Shown: positions 22,222-34,479, counted from the stretch's first letter. The stretch: 64,000 nucleotides of DNA from Entoloma clypeatum (GCA_963565915.1 OY751490.1:1984001-2048000); one strand, 5' to 3'. Program-made: numbers and translations. Notes: generated from the sequence alone by a model not told the origin.

Positions 22222-23986
22222 TTACTTCTTCGTTTTCGCCTTCTTCCCCGCGGAACTTCCCCCGGCTTCGTCACCCTAACTAAGGTCTCAGCGCCAATCG
22301 AAAGTTTGAATAGTCCAGAGACCGTACCTTCCGCTTCGTTCCTTTTGCTTTTGCATCAGCCTTTCCGGCCTTGCCCTTTGGTGCGGGCTTTTCCTGCTTT
22401 TCCTTGGGTTTAGCGGTAAAGAAACCGTCGAGACGTCCTTGTTGTTTGCTGTTCAGGAACTTCTGTAGTTTGTCAGCACCTTTGCGGACTCGCTCCTCGC
22501 TGATAGAAAATAAAAGGCATAAGTGCCGATGCAAAGGAAGAACGTTGAAAAGCTTACTTGAATCCTTTTTCTGTGACCAGGAATTGTACTAGGCCGTCAA
22601 CATCGGGGTTTTTCCATTCTAGCTGTAGATTTACCCGTTCATCTGAGGGAAAAGCGATTTTAAGAAAGTCAGCCCTTACCTCGACCTGGTCGGCAGGCAA
22701 TACATCGGGCTGCATGAATATCTTCTTTGCCTCTTCCCAAGGCCATTCGTCGGGGATGATGACGCCGCCTTTGCCCTTCCCTTTGCCCTTCTTCTTTGGC
22801 TTTTCTTTTGGCTTTGACTCTTCTTCTTCAGAGTCGTCGGGTCGTTCGACGTCTGAGGTGGGGGCAGGCTCGTTGTCGGAGGGTTGGTCGTCGGATTGTG
22901 CTGCCGCTGCCACTGCTTTCTCTGCGGCTCTGTGGGAATCATGGGCGAAGGTAAGTTGGGAAGAAGTTGGGGGAGGGGCTCACTTTTTTCGGAGATGTTT
23001 CATGACGCCTTTGAGTCCGTTGTACTCTCTGATGAGTTTGAGCGCGGATTTTGGACCGACGCCTTTGATGGGCTCGAGGTAATCGCATCCGAGGAGGATG
23101 CAGAGGTCGACAAACTGAAGGTGTGAAACTGAGCATAGAAGATTGGAGGAGGTTAGGGTTACCTGGCTCATGTCCATGTTTAAACCGTCGAGAGCGGCTT
23201 GGAGGTTGATTTCGCTGATAGGCTGCTTTTTGGCCTCTGAAAAGGTAAGGTGGCGGTAGAGGATAGGCGCGCTGAAGGTGAGGGTATCCATGTCTTCGGA
23301 CCCGGCTGCATAAACCTGAAGAGGGAGAGCTGAGGGGAGGAGAGAGATGAGGGAAGAAGGGTGACATACCTTGCCGCCCCTAGCTAGTTCTGCGCACTGG
23401 GCCTCGGCTTCGGAAGGGGCCTGAGGGCTGGTTGTTATGCGTTGAGAGTAACCAGCATGAACGATACGTACGACGACGACTGGGATGCCCATTAGTTTAA
23501 GAAGCCGCCGACACTCTTCGTTGTGTTCTCTGGTGACTTTGACGGTGCGACGCGAGAACCTGTCCATGTCCTCGACAGTGCCCACTTCCTTGGCCTCTTC
23601 GCCCTCTTCCTTGGCCTCCTCACGTCTCTCAAAACGTTTCGCGAGCTAAAGGGAGACGCGTCACGTCGAAACGGAATGAATGCGTGGAGACTTACGACGC
23701 CCTTCTTGAGGTCTGGCGGCTTTCCATCGAAGATGTAAGCGGGCTTTATGCCGCTCTCGACGATGCGGATGGTGCGGTAGAAGAAGCCCATGAGGTGGCT
23801 GGTGGTCTCGCCTGCGTCGTTGGTGAGCATCTCGCCGTCCTTCTGGCGGACGGCGATGAGGAACTGGTAGATGGACATGGACGCGTCGATGGCGACCTTG
23901 CGACCAAAGAGGGTCTTGATGTCGTGCGCCTTGATGGCATGGGGCGCGTTCTCGAGGAGGAGGGCGGTGAGACCTTTGATGCCCAT
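22222..23986 (-). CDS. FEN1: Flap endonuclease 1 (Rad27/FEN1)
   Basis: Eight exons, 22222..22275, 22328..22499, 22558..22929, 22984..23114, 23163..23315, 23370..23420, 23472..23645 and 23696..23986, give 465 aa. The start is [10 protein letters not shown], as in all FEN1 proteins, where the N-terminus threads the active site. Metal-binding carboxylates are in [38 protein letters not shown] and [14 protein letters not shown] (helix-hairpin-helix). The PCNA-binding PIP box is QGRLDGFF near the end, followed by a Lys-rich tail. It removes 5' flaps in Okazaki-fragment maturation and long-patch base-excision repair, in nucleus and probably mitochondria. An unusually Glu/Lys-rich insert of ~70 residues ([18 protein letters not shown] region) lies after the HhH motif and makes it longer than the ~380-residue human enzyme. 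Confidence 0.95.
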
Positions 23987-24063
23987 GGGTTGTCGGAGGA
24001 GTGGACACGTGATGTTACTTGACGCATGCCCACCTACCACACTCGCGGCATGCCCCGCTCCTC
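23987..24063. promoter_or_regulatory. 77-bp divergent promoter, FEN1 / CCX exchanger
   Basis: Only 77 bp separate the two predicted start codons, so the 5' leaders may overlap or the promoter may extend into either gene. Confidence 0.45.
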
Positions 24064-26653
24064 ATGCCATCTCTCCCCCAAAGACTCCTCTTTTCCTTTG
24101 TCGTCGTCCTCAACGTCCTGCTGTGGTCCCACAGTCGCTACGCAGATCGTCCTCAAGCGAGTCTCCTACAAGCTCACGACATCTCTAATCCAGTCCAATG
24201 TCGTCCTCTCGCCTTCCCTGTCCTGGATCAGTGTACACACGTCGCAGAACACTGTCCCAGCCCTGACACCGTCTTGTCCGTCAACTACCTACAGAGATAC
24301 TTTTGCACAAATCTTCCCTTTCGTCCACTCGCATTCGCAGCTCTCCTTCTCTGGCTCTTCTTCCTCTTTTCTACCCTCGGCATCACCGCTTCCGATTTCT
24401 TCACTCCGAACCTCGCCACCATCGCCCAACTCCTAGGACTCGACGAAAACGTCGCCGGCGTCACTTTCCTTGCCTTTGGCAACGGCAGCCCAGATGTCTT
24501 CTCCACGTTCTCCGCCATGCGTGCCAATTCAGGCAGCTTGGCCATCGGCGAGCTGCTCGGTGCCGCATCGTTCATCATCTCGTGCGTCGTCGGCTCCATG
24601 TGTATCATCAAACCTTTCAAAGTCGCTCCTGGCCCGTTTCTCCGCGACGTTGGGTTTTTCACCATCGCTGTATCTTTGCTGCTGGTCATCTTGAGGGACG
24701 GCCGCATCCAAGCATGGGAGGCAGGTCTCCTCGTCGCTCTTTATGTCGTCTATGTTATCGTTGTCATCGTCGGGAGCTGGTGGGAGCGCAGACAGGAGTG
24801 GAAACGTCATACAGAGGCGTTGGTCCGGGCCGAGTATCAGGAAGAGGAACTCGAGCCGTACAGAGACAACGGTGAGCACCTATTTATCCAACCTTTCCGT
24901 GCAACAAAACATTCAGCAAACTACAGGCGAACTTCAAGACAATCTTGCTGCCTCCTGGCCAGGCATAAACTTTCCCCCTTCCCAGGGAGGCCCCCGATCG
25001 ACTTCAGTCCCGCCCAGTCGCCTCCGACTACAAACGGATCTCACCCAACGTCCCACCAGGAACCCATCTCCCACCCCTTCAATACACTATGCCTCTCAAA
25101 TACCCTCATTCTCACTCGTTGGTGCCCTCGAGTTCCGCCAAGTGGTCGCCTCTTTGCAGCAGAGAGCCTCCAGCTCCTCCCTAAGTATATTCGAAAGTCC
25201 AGTCACTCCCTTCGCAGGAGGGCGCTACCATGCATACCCCACTTCGCGGGAACGCACCCCCCGGATTTCCCTCACCGGTCGCGAAGAGGACCCATGGGAC
25301 ACCGCACTCGGCCTCCAGCGCCTCCACTCCCCCATCTCCACTCCCCCCTCTGAACCGCACCACAACCAGCAACCCATCCACCTGCTTCCACCCGCACCCG
25401 CTGGTTCCGCCCCCTCCGACAGCCAGCCCACCTCCCCACTCACCATCCCCTCCATCCTGCGCACCCCCGCCTCTCCAACCGCCACCGACGACAGCTCGTC
25501 CCAGACTTACATTCTCCCCCCGACCCGCCGCCAGCGCGCGCTCTCCGCCCTCGGGCACACCGCGTACATCCTCTTCCCCTCCCTACACCACTTCCGCACG
25601 CAGAGCTTCATCGGCAAGCTCGCCTCCGTCTTCGCGACGCCCGCCGTCCTGCTGCTGACCCTGACCCTCCCTGTGGTCGTCACGCCGTACATCTCCGACA
25701 GCACGGCCCGTGAGAAGCTCGTCAACATGAATGCGGATGCGCGGCTGGTGGATTTTGAGGAGGAAGGCGTGGAGAGGGTGTTGATTGCGGAAGAGGAGGT
25801 GTTGGATGATCTGCATGAGATGGCGTTCAACAAGTGGCTTGTATCCGTCCAGTGTGCGCTTGCGCCGCTGTTTTGCGTGGCGGTGTTGGCCCGTGTGTTA
25901 TCCCCTTTTTGTCAAATCCTTGTCATAGGAATGCTGACTCTTTGTGTAGAGGGGAACGCATACCAAGCTGCACTATTCATCGCTGCAGCCGTCGGGGGAC
26001 TGGCTGCCGCGATCTTGGTGCTGGTATTTGCCGACAAAGGCGACCACCCAACATCCAAAATGGCCCGCTGCTCCCTCGGCTTTTTCGTTGCTATCGTGTG
26101 GATCATGGCCATCGCCGATGAAGTAGTCAACATCCTCCAGGTGAGTCCCGCATTCTTTTTTGGTTACATCCCACCCCAAACTCGCTATCTCAGACATTCG
26201 GCTTCATCTTTGGCCTCTCTGATGCCATCATTGGGTTAACCATCTTCGCGATGGGAAACTCCCTAGCAGACCTCGTAGCGAACATGAGCGTGGCGGTGTG
26301 CACTCCAGCCCTTATCTGTCTCCATCGTCCTACTTACTGCTCACTAGGTATTCGCACCCATCATGGGTTTCTCAGCCTGCTTCGGAAGCCCCATGCTAAA
26401 CATCCTCCTGGGCATCGGTCTATCTGGTTCTTGGATGATCCACCAAACGGCCTCCCCTTACGAGCTCGATTTCTCCGATACTCTCTTTGTGAGCACGATA
26501 GGACTTCTCGTTCTTCTCGCGGCTACTCTCATCTTTGTTCCGATGAACGGCTACGTCCTGACGCGGCGCTGGGGTATTTTCTTGGTCGCCTCTTATTCTG
26601 TTCTTATGGTCATCAATATCTTGGTGGAGCTGCGAAGTGAGTCTTTACAATAG
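24064..26653 (+). CDS. CCX/NCLX-type cation-Ca2+ exchanger
   Basis: Exons 24064..24871, 24927..25892, 25950..26140, 26194..26295 and 26348..26653 give 790 aa. It is a member of the Ca2+/cation antiporter superfamily. Alpha-1 repeat: GNGSPDVFSTFSAMRANSGS. Alpha-2 repeat, rebuilt across an intron: FAMGNSLADLVANMSVA joined to VFAPIMGFSACFGSPMLN. Hydrophobic helices flank both, and a long, Pro/Ser-rich cytosolic loop of ~300 residues separates the two halves. Mammalian NCLX and yeast YDL206W share this layout and move Ca2+ against Na+, H+ or other cations across mitochondrial or vacuolar membranes. The exon 2/3 junction (intron 25893..25949) has an alternative, using a donor three bases downstream of the one chosen, that differs by one residue. 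The start Met at 24064 precedes a hydrophobic segment (LLFSFVVVLNVLLW) that may be a signal anchor. Confidence 0.88.
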
Positions 26654-26768
26654 ATGTGTCAGGTTAACTTATGGGACTGTATTTACCGCTTGATTTTGAC
26701 CAATCCTATACAAGATATTCATTTACTTCATGATGATGCCTAAAAAACCAACGGTTATTCAACGCAAG

Positions 26769-26854
26769 TCCGACCTGCCTGGCTCGAACAGGCGACCTCA
26801 AGATAGCAGGTAGCCAATTACAGTCTCGCGCTCTTCCAACTGAGCTAAGGTCGG
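26769..26854 (-). tRNA. tRNA-Tyr (GTA) with intron
   Basis: The acceptor stem CCGACCT/AGGTCGG closes exactly. The D arm is TAGCTCAGTTGGAAGAGC. The anticodon stem CGAGA/TCTTG encloses the loop with anticodon GTA, interrupted after position 37 by a 13-nt intron, as is usual for eukaryotic tRNA-Tyr. The T arm contains GTTCGAGCC. It lies just beyond the CCX gene on the opposite strand. Confidence 0.9.
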
Positions 26855-26944
26855 TTAAATATCAACCTCGACATGTTTGCTAGGCTCCGCTCAATCTCGA
26901 GAATTCTATGGTAAACAGATATGTGATTGCCTGTGTTCTATCCC

Positions 26945-28473
26945 TCAATCCTTCTTGTTTACCTTCTCGCCGCCACTCGAAAACATGAGACTGCCCAGAA
27001 ACACCATCAATGCCCCAACACCCAGCTGGTAGTTCCAGCCATTCCCGAACCACCATACACTAAGGCATAGGCTCAATGCCTTCCGCGTTGTCAGCACTAG
27101 ATTTGTCGACACCGAGGACACTTGCTGTTATACCAAGCAAAGTAATCACCTCAGTGGCTTTCAAATCGATAAGAAGGGGAAGGGCTCACCGATGAAAGCC
27201 TGTTGACGCCCGATACACAGATCAATTGCGACACAAGGTTCCCGCCTAGGATCATGAAAGAGGTGGTAGTCGATGAGTTGGATGTGCCGTTACAGAGACT
27301 GTATATCCCCTGCTTGATATCTGAGCCCAGGAACACAAATATAGGAAGTGAGAGACAATGCTGTGCACGAGCTTGCTCAGTATCCCGACAAGCGGCTTTG
27401 GGCTTCAAAAAAACCTACCGTGTAAAAGACACCTTCTTTCCAACATGGCCCATACTTCTCGTACGTCTTCTCCTGCAATACTCCCAGAATTCCAGTTAAA
27501 AAGAGCGAAGCGACAATCATCCCAATGCCTGTCAGATATTTCCAGATGTCTACCGGTGCATGGGGTATGGTTGAGTCGGAGATGACACTGGCGGTCTTTG
27601 GTTTAGACAAAGTGGCCAAGATAACGCCCACTGTTACAAGTACGACAGCTGTCTGATCGCAAAAGTATCAGCTCTGAATATTTCGGCAGCCTTGCAACGC
27701 ACCATCTGCACTTTTGAATATCGCTTCCTCAGAAAAACAGATCCAAAGATCATTGAAACCGCTAGTCCTACAGAACAAAACAAAAATCAGCCTCGCAAAC
27801 GAGGCAGAAAGAGGAAAGATCACACCAGCGGACCGGAACACAATAAGCACAGTCAGAGGAACTTCATATGCAAATGCCCAGTTATTCAACAAAGAGCCGG
27901 CGGTCAACACCAGCACCTGCAGAGCCCACTGACTCAGTGGAACTTGTCGAGACTTCAAGCACGGAATAGACCATCCCCCGGTGTGTATGAGGAATGAAGG
28001 TAGTGTTTGTGCGGTTATGAACAGCATTTGGGAAAATGTGAGCGCTGAACCTGCCGGTTTGTATGGTCGAAAGTTGAGCGTTTGTATCGGCAACGTAAAT
28101 AGAAAGAGAAGAACGCACCGATTCGCGGGTTTATCATGAGAAGTTGCTCGTAGGCCCATACATTGCTAGTGAAGTACGTTCATACCAAATCGATGAAACA
28201 TTGAAAAGCTATGGCACCTACGTGCAACAGCCACCCAGGACCATGGATATAACCTACCTTGCAATTTGGATATGAGAGGCGTACGCTTAAAGAGATCAAA
28301 GTTTGAAAAGCCTTCACCGCATAATAGTCTAATAGGACAGGAGTGATCTGAGAGACAGAAACGCCTGGGTCACCGTTCGACTCGTGACTGTGGATAGAGC
28401 GAGGTCGTTTGTCAATGGTTGATACAGAGCGCCGAGTGGACTTCTTTTCGACGTTCTTCTGCTTGGAACCCAT
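26945..28473 (-). CDS. UDP-GlcNAc/UDP-xylose-type nucleotide-sugar transporter (SLC35B4/Yea4-like)
   Basis: Eight exons, 26945..27124, 27190..27360, 27419..27652, 27703..27767, 27826..28050, 28119..28165, 28222..28253 and 28318..28473, give 369 aa. After a ~50-residue hydrophilic N-terminus, the family's first-helix signature VLGGCCTNVWAYEQLL appears across an intron. FSQMLFITAQTLPSF, NNWAFAYEVPLTVLIVFRS, KRYSKVQ, GILGVLQEKTYEKYGPCWKE and a C-terminal NLVLTTRKALSL follow. The order matches SLC35B4 and yeast Yea4, ten-helix Golgi/ER antiporters that supply UDP-sugars, for chitin and glycan synthesis in fungi. The second exon is only 32 nt; its acceptor was chosen because an alternative AG nine bases upstream puts a stop in frame. 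The extreme N-terminus (MGSKQKN...) is the least certain part. Confidence 0.85.
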
Positions 28474-28841
28474 GGTAGACAACCAGAGAACGAGAGGTTA
28501 TATTGCAAGGTTAACGTGCATCGATGAACGCGGTGTCGTGGCAGGCAGGTAGGTCGTGGCAAACCTTAATGAAGAATTGTGATTGATTTTCCACGAGCCT
28601 CAATTCATTCGATCTTTGTCCATCTCCAGGCTGCACCGACCAAAGCGGGCGACGACGATCAGGCTCTGGATATCTGCATGTAATGGGAAAAAAACAAGAA
28701 TCTTGGAAATCATATTGAGGACTGGACAAGAAACAAATTATCGCTGCTAAGGGTATCCAGATTTGTACGGGGCAGATATTCAAGTGTTAGCTAAGGCATA
28801 ATTTCGTCGTCAAAGGTCATGAATTTTCGGGTCCTTCGTCC
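28474..28841. other. Intergenic, no gene seen
   Basis: 368 bp between the start of the nucleotide-sugar transporter gene and the stop of the acidic CaaX protein gene. No RNA gene or repeat recognised. Confidence 0.5.
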
Positions 28842-31800
28842 TCACATCACCACGCACCACCTGCTCTTCTCTTGAGTCGCAGACTCGGTCGCATCCTCTT
28901 CAGATTCCGTGGATGCGTTATCATCCGACTCAGAGACCAAGTCCGATACATCGTCCGAATGAGGCGTAGTTTTGACAGGCGTAAACTCTCCTTGGGCTAC
29001 TTCGAGGGATGTTCTTCCTTCGCTACGTGGTGAGAACCAACCTCCAGGGAAGAAGCGCGACGAAGTAGTCGACTCCAGCCTCTTGCGAGTGAACGTAGTA
29101 GAACTTTGAGCATCACTAACAGAAGGAATGCTCAGCCTGGTGTGAATTCAAGTCAATCTGGAGCAGGGCGGGACAAGCGACAAGGAGCTGACTTGGGCAA
29201 TGAATTCTCGATCACATCTTCATTAGTAGGGAACACCTCGTGTAATTCTTTCGCATCGCCATCTTCCGGTATCGCTTCGTAGTTAGGAGTGCTCGATATT
29301 GCCTCCAACGAAACTCGGGGCTCGTCGATAGCGATTATCGGAATGGTAAACGCAACAGGTGTACTCTCATTGGCTTCTTCGTGCGCAACAATGTCATTGG
29401 AGGTCTCCATCTCAAAGCCACTCTGAGAGTTATCAAGTGCTTCAGTGTCAACACTCGGTCCCTGCGTCGTGACAGAATAGCTGGGCGTCCATGGGCTCTT
29501 GGGACGTTCTAGTTCTGCAGAACCGTCAAACCTGACATCCAGTGCCTCGCCTTCGGGCAACATAACAGGAGTGTCAGACACGGCGGGGTTCTTCGATGGA
29601 AGGGAGTCAGAAAAACTCTGCGGCGCATCGGCGGAGATCTACCAGTTTCATAAGGAACAACGAACACAAATGAAGGAAGTTGCATGCGAACCTCGAGTTC
29701 TGGGCCTTGGTCCTCTATTACCACGGGTTCACTAGCCTCAAGAAGGCTTTCAGCGACCAGGTGAGGTTGAGTCACATCTTCGACATCAGCGGGGACAGAG
29801 GCAGATTCGGGTGCGGCAGCGGTATGTGTAACTTCTACCGATGGTTCGAAAACTTGGTGAGTAGATCCTAGCACTTCGTTAGACGCCCAACCCTCATGAA
29901 GGTCTGCATGCTCTTGGGATGGACTGCCCTGAACGCTAACGGAGTACGACGGTACCCATGTGCGTCCTTCGTCACTGTGAAGAGACGAGTGCAAAGATGA
30001 TTGATCGACAACATCACTGGCCGCAAGCTGTAAGTGGGTGTGAGTTTATATATTTCTCAAGAAACGACATGATCCTAGCCTGGGTAATCTCTTCACTGGT
30101 ATCCAGGACAAGATGAGGTACTAGGAACACGCTTTCCTGCGTAAGAGCAGTATCCATAATCTCCTCGCTTTGCAAACTTTCATCTGCTACCGATTGAACG
30201 ATCGGATCGGTTGAAGGCTGTTCAACAAGTTGCCCTAACACAATATCCTTGGATTCCAAAGGTTCTTGAGCTGGTGCGACATTCTCGGCTGCCGGTGTAA
30301 ATTCTTTATTCTTTGGAGTAGGCTCTGGTTCTTGTTCTTCGAATTCCAGTGCCTCTACTTTCTCCATGGAAGTATCCTCGGTCACGTGAGTTGGGGCAAG
30401 GAGTGGGCTGCCTTGGGAATGCACAGAATACGAGGGGGTCCATGATCGCTCAACAGGCGGCTCTTCGATGCGTGAGCTGCCTTGAGAATGTACCGAATAT
30501 GAGGGAGTCCAGGGTCGTTCAACAGGTTCTTCTGCTTTGGGGTCGGCGCCATCGCCAAGGGGGCTTCCTAAAGAATGAACGGAGTAGGAGGTTGCTGGCT
30601 CCTCCAAGCTCTCAAGTGAAGACGTATCAAGAAGTAGCTGGGTTCACTGTGAACATTAAATCTGAAGTTGTCAATGTTTTACTCACCACCGGAGGCGCGA
30701 CATCATACTGGATGCTAGGATCGACGCCTTCGAGTTCATCCGTGTTTGGCACATCAGCCGTTTCTTCTACATCGACAGCAGCATCCGTGAATTCAACTTG
30801 ATCCTCCATAGTGGTAGTATTGAGGACAGGTATGGCACTTTCTTCAGATTCTGGTTGCCTATCCAGCGGGGCAGGTCCACCGCCCATAGCTACCACCTGG
30901 AAAGAGGGCGTCCAGGATGCTTTGGTTTCTATAACCTCCGATCCAATGGAAAGGTAGATTTCAGCAGGCACAGAATCATCGGCCTGAGGAGGGAGGGTAA
31001 GCAGAGGAGCTGCTTGTGTCAAGTGTACAACGAACCTCGGCCACGGTCGGTTCATCTTGCCCTTCTATTGGGTGGAGAGGATTCGATTGCATAGCAGCTA
31101 TGATGTCGTTAAAATCTATTTTGCGAGGAAGAAGAATGTTTAACACACCTGTGATAATCTCAGTGACCCCGTCCTCTACAGAGCTTGTATAGTCGGTTTC
31201 AAGGGCTGCCACAAGAACCAACGATTCCGGCTCTAGATCCACTCCTGTGGATACTGTTGTCTCCGGCTTCTCAGCTGCACTAGTCGTCTCATTGATAGTG
31301 TCCATGTCATGCCCTGCAGCTTTCTGCTGAGACTCTTCGATCGAAACAGCTCCCTCCGCAGTGGCAACCGTCTCATCGGCAACTAGTAGTTCGTCGACTG
31401 CTTCATTGAGTTCGATAGGCTCTTCAGCGGCCTGGTCCTTTTCAACAACAACCTCCGTAGTGGTGTTGTCCTCTTCAACGAGGGTATCTTGGGCAGCATC
31501 AAATATTTCCCGAGGAGGTTCCGGTACTTCAGTGAATTTCTCCTCCACGATCAGAAGAGTTTCTTCGTCAAGGGTCGCGCTGTCGGTCTCTGTCTCGCTT
31601 AAACTCTGTCTCGCAACTCCGACGTCTTCAAGGATATCTTCTGCAGCGACTGCCGCTTCGTCAAAGGGTTCGTCCTCGTTTGCCGCGATAATCAGGGGAG
31701 TAGGTGGTTCGACGAGGATGGGAACAACCTCAGCGGCCAAAGTCGGAGCTTCTTCCCATTTTTCTGCGTCCTTAGAGGCGATTTCGGTATCGGTTGCCTC

Positions 31801-34152
31801 ATCGTCTACGCCGGCCAGATCAGCCGCAAGAGTGTTCTGCTCTTCAACGTCACTGTCTGCACCCGGTTGCTCAACTCCTTCCACTGAGTCCGGTGGGACG
31901 TGACTTGTTTCCTGGCTCGGTTCCACGCGATTGGGAGCCTCGGCGTCGATATTCTGCGGCTGGGATACCGTAGGGGGGTCATCGGCCGCACTCTCGACGG
32001 GGGCTACATTCGTGGGCTCGTCAATCAGTGCGACCGCGACCTCAGCTCCCTCAATGTGAACCTCGCTAAGATCAAGCACCCCTTGCGCTGGGGTCTCATG
32101 GCCTATTCGAACGAGTTGCGCTGGTACGATGTTCTCTGTAGATTCCGCTGTCACGGAAATAGCTTCAGTGGACGATTTTGAAGTTTCGATGCCGTCTCCT
32201 TCCAGGTTGAGGACCTCGTTTTCAACGAGTGCTTCCGCAGAAATTCCAGCTGCAGCCTCGAGAAAATCTGGCCCAGGGGAAATTGCCTTCATGACAAGGT
32301 TAGAATCGATCGTGGTGGCATTGAAAGACAAGCCAAAAACCTCGGGTTCAATGACATTTGTAACCACCGCTTCTGTCTCTTTCGCTCTTTCGGTATTGGC
32401 GAGTTCTATATCCTCGGCTGCTTCATCAACAGGGTTGGAAGAAACGACTGGATCTCCAGCCTCTGCTTCAACCACCGATGCGGCCTCTGCTGCAGCTGAA
32501 TTATTCGATTCAGCGGATGCATTTGCTTCTTCAACGGAAGATCCAGCTTCTTGAACGACCTCCAATATTTCGCCAGAGACCTCCACATTTAGTGATTGTT
32601 GATCGGGCGTCGATTCAATTTGATCGTGAGCAGCATCGACGGCACTGATCTTGACGAGAGTCGCATCCTCTTCCGTCTCCGCAGGTTCTTCAACATGTCC
32701 TGGATCTTCAGCGAGAATTGTGGGAGCATCCTCAGTGATATTCTGGGCTAAGGCAGCTATTTCGACTTCTTGTTCATCAGCAGAACTCTCTTGTGGAACA
32801 GCAGTTTCGGTTTCGACCGCTTCGATCGGGGGAGTATGGCTGTCAATATCCTCGACCACGGTTGCGGTTTCTTCAATCAACTCGACTTCTGCCAAAGTCG
32901 ACGCTTCCGGAACCAACTCTTCCTTCACGGATTCGACGGCATCGACACGAGCGTTCGGGGCGGGAGTGGGGTCCGTAGGGCCGTCGGTATCCTCGACAAT
33001 GACAGCTTCCTCAACTTCGACTGCGGTAGGTTCAGTCGCCTCGATTGTCGCAGCCTGCGATTCTCCGAGGGTTGCCTCTGGCTCAGTCAGAGGAACAGCT
33101 ATTGGGATTGGGACCCCATCCACGTTAGATGCCGTTTCAACTTCATCCGTATGGTTCTTCACATTCACTTCATATTCCTTGTCCCCTGCATCGTTCTCGA
33201 GGAATAAATGATTGTGGATTTGCCCAGTAACCTCTTCCGGATCTGTTGCGATGATCTGCGAAAGGAATGGGATGAATGGGTCGAACTAGGTATTGACGAA
33301 AACCTGTGACGTGCCTGGGAATTGCCCTCGATAAGGAATAGTTCGTGCGCCTGCTGCCCAATCTCCGCGGACGCCTTTATGTCCTCGTATCATTAACGAG
33401 ATGTCCCTTCAGGGACAAAGATAGACGCACAGTGTCAAAAGCGGCAGCTTCGGGTAGAGTTGCTGTATGGTTCGCAAGAGTTACATCATTCACCTACGAT
33501 AAGACGAGTGAGGAAACACAGTGAAAGGAGGAAACATGCACGGGGTGCGACTCACAGCCTCGCCGTCTTCACCTTGAGAGGCCGTCGCCGCTTCCTCTGT
33601 ATTATTCACAGACGGAGCGTCCTCGCCGGTGGTGTGAGTTACCTCAACCTGAAAGACACGTCAGAGGCATCCTTCCAAACACCTGAATCGTATGACCTAC
33701 CAAGATGACAGGGTCACTCCCATCGCCCAACCCGAGAACAGCACTTGGACCGTCAGCGTCCACAGGAGTGAACAAGGCAAGACTTTCGTCAGTGGCGTGC
33801 GTTCCATTCAACTTGACACCAACGACATCGTCGTTGGTAACCGCCACTTCATGTGATAAATCCGCTCCTCTGGACTCGAGGACGTTGAGCTCCTTCGACA
33901 CCGTCGGGGGGAGCTGTACTTGCGCGTGAACACGTAGAACGAATAGATGATCGAAGCACACACGTCAGAGCTGCCTTCAGTTGCATTTTCAATTGGCACG
34001 TCTGCCGAATTATCCTCCGAGTGTGCCTTAAAATCTTCGCGCTGGTTGGCGTCTCCAGTCGCGTCAAATGCTATATCGGTAGTGGCTGGGGCGATGACGT
34101 GGGCGCCGTTCCCTGGGCGGTCGTTGATTTGGTCCGTTTCTGGGGTCGCCAT
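28842..34152 (-). CDS. Large acidic repeat protein with C-terminal CaaX box
   Basis: Eleven exons are proposed: 28842..29136, 29193..29590, 29692..30016, 30069..30637, 30687..30983, 31036..33242, 33311..33383, 33431..33493, 33556..33648, 33701..33913 and 33964..34152, about 1573 aa. No known domain. Residues ~210-950 are an extreme Glu/Ala/Val/Thr/Ser region. The C-terminal third carries a repeated motif close to W-T-P-S-Y-S-V-x-x-x-G (see the repeat entry). The last residues are RWCVVM, a textbook CaaX farnesylation signal, so the protein is probably lipid-anchored on a membrane. Every exon joins in frame, but the exon at 33311-33383 and its borders are uncertain because a competing reading (GVRGDWAAGARTIPYRGQFP) exists there. 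Function unknown. The composition suggests a disordered tether or scaffold, which is inference. Confidence 0.7.
29456..30920 (-). repeat. Six-copy WTPSYSV motif array in acidic protein
   Basis: Copies, read on the minus strand, lie near 30892-30920 (SWTPSFQVVAMGGG), 30571-30600 (ATSYSVHSLGSP, Trp lost), 30481-30517 (PWTPSYSVHSQGSS), 30410-30448 (SWTPSYSVHSQGSP), 29922-29963 (TWVPSYSVSVQGSP) and 29456-29495 (PWTPSYSVTTQGPS). The two central copies are nearly identical; the others are spread across four exons with acidic spacers. Confidence 0.85.
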
Positions 34153-34479
34153 GGTTGGTAATAATTAAGAAAGAGATGCTATGGTGGCAGATAGGTTAGT
34201 TCCCAAAGGATAGTTAGCCTGGAAGAGTCCAGAGATATATATAAAAGGAGGCCGTGGTGGAGGTCGAGAGCTGAGGATGCTGAACCCTGACCTGATCTCT
34301 TCCATTTCCCACGTCAAACCCTAACGCGTTCCATCACGTGCGCGCGTTACTGCCAAAGTTCACACAAACACTGAACAAAACGAATGACAATAATAGGGTG
34401 GTTCTGCTAGGGTAGATACACAACATATTGTCCGATGCAGAGACCGTAGTAAATAGATAGACTGGGAACATCATCTGAT
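34153..34479. other. Intergenic, no gene seen
   Basis: 327 bp holding the promoter of the acidic CaaX protein gene and the 3' flank of the GPI-protein gene. A CACGTG E-box lies near 34336. Confidence 0.5.

Noticed and set aside
28222..28260. Start of the nucleotide-sugar transporter at the internal Met 28244
   Set aside because: An upstream exon (28318-28473) joins in phase and yields DYYAVISMVLGGCC, which resembles the family better than starting inside the first helix.
31108..31140. Possible 33-nt GT-AG intron in the acidic CaaX protein gene
   Set aside because: Its length is a multiple of three and it is below plausible intron size; kept as coding, though eleven residues remain uncertain.
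31361..33211. Ser-rich plus-strand frames up to 186 codons opposite the acidic CaaX protein
   Set aside because: They are the reverse complement of Glu/Ala/Val-rich codons, are broken every few hundred bases, and show no start or domain.
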